NCBI RefSeq assembly: GCF_000716435.1
Contig: NZ_JNWO01000004.1
Coordinates: 310,001-374,000, forward strand
Direction: 5' to 3'
DNA from: Streptomyces xylophagus
GTDB taxonomy: Bacteria; Actinomycetota; Actinomycetes; Streptomycetales; Streptomycetaceae
DNA: 64,000 bases
This document shows positions 59,142 to 64,000 of this stretch, piece after piece. The notes under the pieces are model-generated. The model was not told the DNA's origin, ran no database searches, and saw only the letters and a program-made list of their open reading frames with translations. Every line of letters starts with the position of its first letter. The stretch's first letter is position 1. The position numbers and the translations under genes were made by a program.

Positions 59142-60945
59142 CTGTGGAAGCCTCAGGACTCACTCGCCGTGACCTGGGGCTTTTGCTTATTTCGGATACT
59201 TTGCGGGGGCGGAACTCGATGATCTTCGCACCCTCGTGTGTGGCCATGGTGTGGCCATCCTGTCCGGCGATCGTCTCGCCGGTCCGTCCGGCGAGGTGAT
59301 CGAGCACCAACTGCTCGACCGTGCGGCCGTCCTGCTCGGCGACTGCGGCGAGCTGCGCGACGAGGTGATCGAGGGCGAGCTGCGCGACCTGCTCGACGCG
59401 CGGATCGGCAGCCGACGCGGCGGGCGCCTCATCAGGGAGGCGGGCCGCGCCGCGCGGGACGATGGCGGCCGTCGCCTCGGCAGCGTCGCGAGCAGCCTTC
59501 GGCATGACCGACTGATAGATGTCCCGGGTGATCCGGGTGTCGCTGTGGCCGAGGGTCTCGGACACGATCTTGATGTCGACGCCGGCGGCGAGCATGAGCG
59601 AGGCGGCGACGTGCCGCAGGTCGTGCAGCCGGATCGGGGGCAGGCCGGAGAGTTCGACGAGCCGCTCGAAGTAGTCCGTCAGCCATCCGGGGTGGATGAA
59701 CGACCCGTCAGGCATGGTGAACATGCGCCCCGATTCGACCCATGCCTCGCCGTATTCGAGGCGCTCGGCCTCTTGCCGCAGTTCCTGCTCGTCGAGAACC
59801 TGCCCGCTGTACTCGTCGAGGTCGACGATGCGCTCGCCGCTGTCGGTCTTCGGTGCGTTCTCGATGACCTCCCAACCATCCTGTACGAGCTGTGTCGCGA
59901 TGGTGAGCGTTCCCGCCGCGCGGCTTCGGTCGGTACGGCGCAGGCCGACTGATTCGCCCCGGCGCAGTCCGCGGAAGGTGATCAGGTGGAACAGGCCGTA
60001 CAGGCGCTCGCCGGTGTCGGCGAGGAAGTCGAGGAACTGTCCGGCGTGCTCTGGGGTCCACACCATGCAGGCGGACGGCTTGATGCCGGTTCGCAGCCAC
60101 TCGGCGATTCGCTCGTCGGTCCAGACAAGTGCCTTGGGCCGCTTGGCGGCTTCGAGTTCGACGTGCGCGGCTGCGTTGAAGATGATCAGTCCGCGCCCGA
60201 TAGCGACGTTCAGGGCGGCCCGTAGCGTCGCCTTGATGTGGTGCTGCGTCGCTACTCCCGTGATCCGCCGGAACGGGTCCATCGCGTCGATGGTCTCTTT
60301 CAGTGCCTTGCGGCGGCGCCGGTTCTCAACTCCCTTCCAGGCGATGAGCTTCAGCTCGTCCAGCGCGGTGCGGCGCAGGATGTTCGCGTCGTTGATCTCG
60401 ATGTTCGTCTCGGCGATGCCGGCGAACATCTCGTCGAGGTGCGCCACGGTGAGTCGGTCGAGCCGGATGTGTCCGATCCGCGGTATGAGGTGCACCCGAA
60501 TATCGATGTCGTACCGGTTCTTGCCGCTGGTGCGCAGCCCCTTCTTTCCGGCGAGCCACTGTTCGAGCCACTCGCCGACGGTCATGTGCTGCGTGAGCGA
60601 CTGGCCGGTCGCGAACTTGCGGCGGGTCTCCTCGTGGTCGGGAATCGGGTCCTTGCTCGCCCCCACCGTTTCGAGCATGTCGGCCAGACGCGCGCGGCCC
60701 TCGACGTCGTTCTCGTCGGCGATGTTGAGGAGCGCGCGCACCTTGTCGAGGTCGGCCTGCGCCTTGGTCTTGGTGTCGTAGCCGCTGCGCCGGAAGCGGC
60801 GACGCGCGTTGCCCTTCTTGGGCGGCAGTTCCTGATTGAGGCTGAACAGGCCGTGGCTGCGCTGACTCAGCTTGGTGCACGAGCCGTTGAGCTGCTTGCC
60901 GTCGGCGTCGCGGCAGCCGCAACGCTTGGTGATGGTGCCGTTCAC
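59074..60945 (-). CDS. int: Tyrosine site-specific integrase whose C-terminus overlaps tRNA-Thr
   Basis: A 623-residue tyrosine recombinase. The N-terminal motif RCGCRDADGKQLNGSC is a small zinc-ribbon-like element typical of AICE integrases; the SAM-like core-binding domain follows (about 115-270). The catalytic residues are Arg328 (FRGLRRGE), His441/Arg444 (LHDLRHVAAS), His467 (LGHSDTRITR) and Tyr477 (DIYQSV). The last 21 codons (PPSGFEPETYALRVRCSGHLS) are written antisense through the tRNA and contain one TTA codon at 59104-59106. The start ATG overlaps the stop of the Xre gene by 4 bases, so integrase depends on that operon. Confidence 0.93.
   Translation of the reverse strand: MNGTITKRCGCRDADGKQLNGSCTKLSQRSHGLFSLNQELPPKKGNARRRFRRSGYDTKTKAQADLDKVRALLNIADENDVEGRARLADMLETVGASKDPIPDHEETRRKFATGQSLTQHMTVGEWLEQWLAGKKGLRTSGKNRYDIDIRVHLIPRIGHIRLDRLTVAHLDEMFAGIAETNIEINDANILRRTALDELKLIAWKGVENRRRRKALKETIDAMDPFRRITGVATQHHIKATLRAALNVAIGRGLIIFNAAAHVELEAAKRPKALVWTDERIAEWLRTGIKPSACMVWTPEHAGQFLDFLADTGERLYGLFHLITFRGLRRGESVGLRRTDRSRAAGTLTIATQLVQDGWEVIENAPKTDSGERIVDLDEYSGQVLDEQELRQEAERLEYGEAWVESGRMFTMPDGSFIHPGWLTDYFERLVELSGLPPIRLHDLRHVAASLMLAAGVDIKIVSETLGHSDTRITRDIYQSVMPKAARDAAEATAAIVPRGAARLPDEAPAASAADPRVEQVAQLALDHLVAQLAAVAEQDGRTVEQLVLDHLAGRTGETIAGQDGHTMATHEGAKIIEFRPRKVSEISKSPRSRRVSPEASTEPPSGFEPETYALRVRCSGHLS
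59095..59141. other. Likely attachment site (attL) of the integrative element in tRNA-Thr
   Basis: Site-specific integrative elements of actinomycetes typically recombine in the 3' half of a tRNA gene, from the anticodon loop to the end. Here the integrase gene begins on the right and reads into the tRNA, which places the element to the right of this site. The matching attR (a partial copy of GGTTCGAATCCCGAAGGCGG) is not seen in the remaining window, so it must be beyond 64000. The exact core cannot be set without the other end. Confidence 0.7.
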
Positions 60946-61673
60946 TCAGTCCCTCTCGGGTTGACGATGTCGGGGTCGTCGAGCATGTCGAGCCCCTGCA
61001 TGTCCTCGATCAAGTCAGGTCGTAGATCGGGGATCGTGAGCCCCGCGCGGTTCATGTCGTTGATGTGGCGCGCGAGTTCTTCGAGTCGGTGCAGGTAGTC
61101 GGTCTGTGCTGTGGTGCGTCCCTCCTTGTCGGTGCGGCGCGTTGCCTGCGCGGTCTCGGTGCGCAGATACGCCCTGTGGACTGCCTCGCGCCGCCGCTCG
61201 AACTCGGGGTACAGCGACGCGGGATAGGCGGCCGTGCCCCATGCGGCGGACCATTTGGGGCCGTCGCCGGCGATGGGTCGGGGGTTGACGTAGTGGCGTC
61301 CGTCGAGGGGGCCGGCGAGCGTCGGCGCCTCCTCGCCGGTGAACCACTTCCACACGGTGTAGGGGTCTCGCGGATTGGCCGCGGGCACAGTGGGCACGGT
61401 CTGCTCGTCCCCCAGGGGAAGCACCAGAAGGAGCGGGGGCACTGCGAGGGCGAGGCCGAGCACGAGCAGCTCGTCGACGGTCACCTCGCGGCGTCGCTTG
61501 CCCTCCTTGTTCCTGCGCCCGGTCTCAATGTTCGTGATCGCTGCGTATGTGAGGTCGGTGGCTCCCAACCGGGCGCACTCGTCTGCGAGTTGCTGCCGGT
61601 TGAGGCCGAGCCGGGCTCGGTGCTTGCGGACCTGCTCGGCGATGGTGTCGCTTGCCGTTTGGTGACTGTGCAT
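60942..61673 (-). CDS. Xre-family regulator of the integrase operon
   Basis: A 243-residue protein. Residues about 8-70 are the HTH: IAEQVRKHRARLGLNRQQLADECARLGATDLTYAAITNIETGRR, followed by the short VDELLVLGLALAVPPLLLVLP hydrophobic segment. The rest (WKWFTGEEAPTLAGPLDG and so on) is an uncharacterised domain common beside AICE integrases. It overlaps int in ATGA. Direct repeats of GTGCATAT over its start codon suggest self-control. Confidence 0.78.
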   Translation of the reverse strand: MHSHQTASDTIAEQVRKHRARLGLNRQQLADECARLGATDLTYAAITNIETGRRNKEGKRRREVTVDELLVLGLALAVPPLLLVLPLGDEQTVPTVPAANPRDPYTVWKWFTGEEAPTLAGPLDGRHYVNPRPIAGDGPKWSAAWGTAAYPASLYPEFERRREAVHRAYLRTETAQATRRTDKEGRTTAQTDYLHRLEELARHINDMNRAGLTIPDLRPDLIEDMQGLDMLDDPDIVNPRGTE

Positions 61674-61696
61674 ATCGACACGCTAGCAGTGCATAT
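61668..61696. promoter_or_regulatory. Phased GTGCATAT repeats at the divergent control region
   Basis: GTGCATAT is found at 61668-61675 and at 61689-61696, exactly 21 bases apart (two helical turns). The first copy covers the start codon of the Xre gene. Further to the right CGTTAT repeats occur at 61710-61715 and 61722-61727. This fits operator sites in the region between the divergent Xre/int operon and the excisionase-like gene. Confidence 0.6.
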
Positions 61697-61781
61697 TGCG
61701 TAGTCACAAGCGTTATCGATACGTTATGTTCGATGAACGCCCCAGCTAGGAGGGCGTGTTGACCACCCTGGAGGGGAGTTC

Positions 61782-62027
61782 GTGACCAGCGACGAGCGAG
61801 CGATGACGCATGACGAGTTGATCAATCTGCCGGTGACCGTCGACCTTGAAACGGCCAACCGGGCACTGGGCCTCGGGCGTACGACGGGGTACAGCCTGGC
61901 CAGGGGAGGGCGGTACCCGGTGCGACTGCTGCCGGCCAACCGCGGTTACCGGATCTCGCGGTACGACCTGCTTCGGCACCTCGGGGTCGGTCCGGACGGG
62001 TGCGGAGTCGAGGCGGAAGTCGCGTAG
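61782..62027 (+). CDS. Excisionase-like small HTH protein
   Basis: An 81-residue protein: LPVTVDLETANRALGLGRTTGYSLARGGRYPVRLLPANRGYRISRYDLLRHLG, a MerR/excisionase-type winged helix with the usual G-R-T-x-x-Y-x-L helix. It is divergent from the Xre/int operon, as expected for a directionality factor of the element. GTG start with GGAGGGGAGTTC ahead of it. A hairpin ends the gene. Confidence 0.75.
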   Translation: MTSDERAMTHDELINLPVTVDLETANRALGLGRTTGYSLARGGRYPVRLLPANRGYRISRYDLLRHLGVGPDGCGVEAEVA

Positions 62028-62038
62028 GGGGCGAGCGG

Positions 62039-62070
62039 TGTGCCCGCCGGACCGAGAGCCGGCGGGCACA
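62039..62070 (+). terminator. Terminator after the excisionase-like gene
   Basis: Twelve-bp stem TGTGCCCGCCGG (62039-62050) / CCGGCGGGCACA (62059-62070), loop ACCGAGAG. It begins 12 bases after the stop. Confidence 0.75.
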
Positions 62071-62233
62071 GGGGTGTGCACGTGCTGACCTTGCCGACCG
62101 CCCCACCTGCTTTCGGCCCTTCAGTTCCTGAGTAGGTGGGGCGGAACCTGTGACCCGTTACGCTCGAACCTCAGCGGGTCGACCCGGGGTCCAATCCACC
62201 TCGGGGCGGCCCGTCCTTCTGCGTTTGGGCTGC

Positions 62234-62698
62234 TCACGCGTGGTAGGTCGTGCCCCAGCGCATCGCGCCTCGCGCGTGGCAAACGCGTACGTGTTCGGCG
62301 ATTGCTGTTTGGCCGGCGCCGGCGGCGAGGGGGGCGAACAGGACCAGGATTCGGACCGGTCCCCCGACCTCGACCACGTTCACCCACGACCGCGCGGCAG
62401 GCAGGCCGAGCCGTTTCTCGCCGTCGCCGTAATCGAGCCACGGCGTGCCCTGCCGTATGCGGATGCGGTGCCCGATGTGCGGCGGGGGGCCGTCGTGTGG
62501 GCCGAGGTACAGCGCTTCGGCGAACGCCCGCATGCCCTCGCTGATGCTGTTGACGCTCTCGTTGTCGAGGCGCGGCGGCGCGTGGTAAGCGAGCAGTTGG
62601 GCGACGGGGAACAGGAACTGCTGATGCACGCCGGTCGCCAGGCGGATACCGGCGACGAACCCGGGGCCGGGTGGCGCCTTCGCTTCGGGCGCAGTCAC
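62234..62698 (-). CDS. Hypothetical protein coupled to the GHKL ATPase gene
   Basis: A 154-residue protein beginning at the GTG that overlaps the stop of the upstream ATPase gene (GTGA at 62695-62698). The sequence includes GFVAGIRLATGVHQQFLFPVAQLLAYHAPP, then SISEGMRAFAEALYLG and ARSWVNVVEVGGPVRILVLFAPLAAGAG. No membrane helix or known domain. The coupling indicates that it works with the ATPase. Confidence 0.6.
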   Translation of the reverse strand: MTAPEAKAPPGPGFVAGIRLATGVHQQFLFPVAQLLAYHAPPRLDNESVNSISEGMRAFAEALYLGPHDGPPPHIGHRIRIRQGTPWLDYGDGEKRLGLPAARSWVNVVEVGGPVRILVLFAPLAAGAGQTAIAEHVRVCHARGAMRWGTTYHA

Positions 62699-63138
62699 GA
62701 TGCCTTCACCTCCGCCCACACGAACTTTCCGAACGGGCGGTCGCGGACGCCCCAACTGCCGGGGCATAGGGCGTCGAGGATGATCAAGCCTCTCCCGCGG
62801 TCGCGTCGGTCAGATGCTGGGCGGGGGTGGGGGCGCCGTCGTACAGGGTCGTGTACCTCGACGCGTGTTCGGGTGTCGTCGGTGTCTAGTTCGATACGTA
62901 GAGAGTCGCCAGGCCGGGTGCCGTATCGAATCGAGTTGGTGACCAGCTCGCAGGCCACCAAGACGACCGTCTCGACGTGGTCCTCGGACGCGTCCGGAAA
63001 GTTGTGCTTGACGTATTGACGTACGAAGTCACGTGCAAATTTTGCTGACTTGGCTTCGCCCTTCAGTAACAGAACTGGTGGTGGGCCGACTTGGGCTGCA
63101 TGGGTGGCGGGGATCGCTTCCCGCCGTCGTTCAGTCAT
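62695..63138 (-). CDS. RsbW-like ATP-binding (GHKL) regulatory protein
   Basis: A 147-residue GHKL protein. N-box VVLVACELVTNSIRYGTRPGDSLRIEL (Glu and Asn preserved), G1 region VEVHDPVRRRPHPRP, and G2 RGRGLIILDALC. This is the small ATP-binding protein usually found beside an Xre/DUF5753 regulator in streptomycete conservon-like and AICE loci, as here. ATG at 63138. Divergent from the Xre/DUF5753 gene, with a 240-base control region between. Confidence 0.83.
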   Translation of the reverse strand: MTERRREAIPATHAAQVGPPPVLLLKGEAKSAKFARDFVRQYVKHNFPDASEDHVETVVLVACELVTNSIRYGTRPGDSLRIELDTDDTRTRVEVHDPVRRRPHPRPASDRRDRGRGLIILDALCPGSWGVRDRPFGKFVWAEVKAS

Positions 63139-63381
63139 GGTGTCCCCTCACGGGCAAGTCCCAACACGAGCATGGCATTTCGTCCCACGCGTGTGGGCGG
63201 AATCGCATTTCTCTCCCACAGAGTGCTCCTCCAACCATGTGCATCGCAAGAGAACGCATACTCGTGTAGAAAATTGCATATGACGCCAGGAGGAGGGGGC
63301 GGGATGGCAAGTCGGCAGGTGACAGGCGATGAGGGGGCACGGCAGACTGATGGACCAGACACTGAACAGGAGGGGGGAACC
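63139..63381. promoter_or_regulatory. Divergent control region of the ATPase and Xre/DUF5753 genes
   Basis: About 240 bases, A/T-rich for this genome (AAAATTGCATATGACG near 63268-63283). Contains the dyad CCCAC-GCGT-GTGGG at 63184-63197. The strong RBS AGGAGGGGGG lies before the GTG at 63382. Confidence 0.5.
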
Positions 63382-64000
63382 GTGAGTGCGCCAACAGTGC
63401 GCCGGCGGCGACTCGGTGCGAAATTGCGCGCCCTGCGCGGCGACCTCACCCTCGATGAGGTCGCGGACAGCTCCGAGGGGGCGTTCATCTCCTCGAAGCT
63501 GTCACGGATGGAAACGGCCAAGAGCGCGGCCAAGGCAAAGGATGTCGAGGACCTGCTCGACCTGTACGTACGGCTTGACCGCGAGGTCAGCGACGAACTG
63601 CGCGCGGCCCTGGTCAAGCTCACCAAAGAGGGCGGACAGCGCGGTTGGTGGCACTCGTACCGGGGCGTCCTCACGCCGGTGTACGAGGACCTGATCAGCC
63701 TTGAGGCCGAGGCCGAATCAGTCTCGACGTGGCAACTGGGCCTGATTCCTGGCCTTCTCCAGACCGCCGAGTACGCGCGCGAGATCATCCGCGCGACGGC
63801 GATGTCTGAAGCGATCGAGGCCCGGGTCGATGCGCTGGTCGAGGTACGCCTCGCACGGCAGGCCGTGCTCACGCGCGAGGAACCGCTCGCACTGTGGGCG
63901 ATCATCGCGGAGCAGGCCCTACGTTCGACCTCCGACGACGCGAGCCTGATGCATGAGCAGTTGGGACGACTGCTCTCCATGGGGAAGCGTCCGAACGTCA
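63382..64000 (+). CDS. Xre-family regulator with DUF5753 domain, C-terminally cut by the window edge
   Basis: The first 206 codons are present. HTH at about residues 10-65: LGAKLRALRGDLTLDEVADSSEGAFISSKLSRMETAKS. The DUF5753 domain begins at YEDLISLEAEAESVSTWQLGLIPGLLQTAEYAREIIRA, with the WQxxxIPGLLQT signature. Such regulators form pairs with the adjacent GHKL protein. GTG start at 63382 with AGGAGGGGGG upstream. It runs off the right edge. Confidence 0.88.
   Translation, partial: MSAPTVRRRRLGAKLRALRGDLTLDEVADSSEGAFISSKLSRMETAKSAAKAKDVEDLLDLYVRLDREVSDELRAALVKLTKEGGQRGWWHSYRGVLTPVYEDLISLEAEAESVSTWQLGLIPGLLQTAEYAREIIRATAMSEAIEARVDALVEVRLARQAVLTREEPLALWAIIAEQALRSTSDDASLMHEQLGRLLSMGKRPNV

Larger units (their letters stand above)
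59095..64000. mobile_element. Left part of an integrative (AICE-like or prophage-like) element
   Basis: The segment begins in tRNA-Thr and contains integrase, Xre regulator, excisionase-like gene, a GHKL ATPase with a coupled partner and an Xre/DUF5753 regulator. It contrasts with the housekeeping genes to the left by its content and by more A/T-rich intergenic patches. Replication (repSA-like), FtsK/TraB transfer or phage structural genes would settle the type but are not in the window. Confidence 0.8.

Noticed and set aside
61782..64000. attR copy of the tRNA-Thr 3' end
   Set aside because: No second copy of the T-arm/acceptor sequence was seen, so the element must extend past the window.

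Overview
The window is a very GC-rich chromosomal segment with strong third-position GC, frequent GTG/TTG starts and many ATGA/GTGA gene overlaps. Its gene content is diagnostic of Streptomyces: wblA, crp, bldG with an RsbW-like partner, a tad/DECH-helicase locus, a lysine-tailed topA and a tmk fused to a membrane domain. From memory, the core gene order matches the S. coelicolor SCO3580 to SCO3540 block. No species is assigned.

Layout. 1-15.0 kb is core: the start of a penicillin-binding protein, wblA, two ArsA/GET3-like ATPases, a small DUF4177/RidA pair, a Nudix hydrolase and metallo-beta-lactamase pair, a nucleotidyltransferase, a beta-propeller protein, crp, nth, a CoA-type Nudix gene, a MarP-like membrane serine protease, an alpha/beta hydrolase, a holin-like membrane protein and nhaA. 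About 15.1-21.8 kb is an accessory island between nhaA and acsA. It holds gene remnants, a stand-alone transposase-type DNA-binding domain, two paralogous small membrane proteins, and a regulated operon: Xre-type regulator, two small conserved proteins, a radical SAM/SPASM-like enzyme and a PCMT-like methyltransferase.

21.8-58.9 kb is core again: acsA, a SulP-carbonic anhydrase fusion, a deacetylase-like lipoprotein, a CooC/MinD-type ATPase and a degenerate Fic-like protein. Next come a 6S-like structured RNA region, a HAD phosphatase and a 6C RNA. The tad-type secretion/pilus locus follows (CpaE-, TadA-, TadB-, TadC-, pilin-, TadE- and TadG-like genes, then a DECH helicase), then bldG and its partner, hppA, a lipoprotein, a methyltransferase, a Ser/Thr kinase, topA, the tmk fusion, holB and a secreted tripeptidyl-aminopeptidase-like hydrolase.

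At 59.07 kb a tRNA-Thr(CGU) gene carries the left end of an integrative element that runs off the window. It encodes a tyrosine integrase whose C-terminus is written antisense through the tRNA, an Xre regulator, an excisionase-like protein, an RsbW-like ATPase with a coupled partner, and an Xre/DUF5753 regulator.

The two most interesting systems are the radical SAM/methyltransferase island, a candidate peptide- or protein-modification system with no recognised substrate, and the integrase. The integrase's tRNA-derived tail contains an in-frame TTA codon, which could tie its full translation to the bldA leucyl-tRNA.
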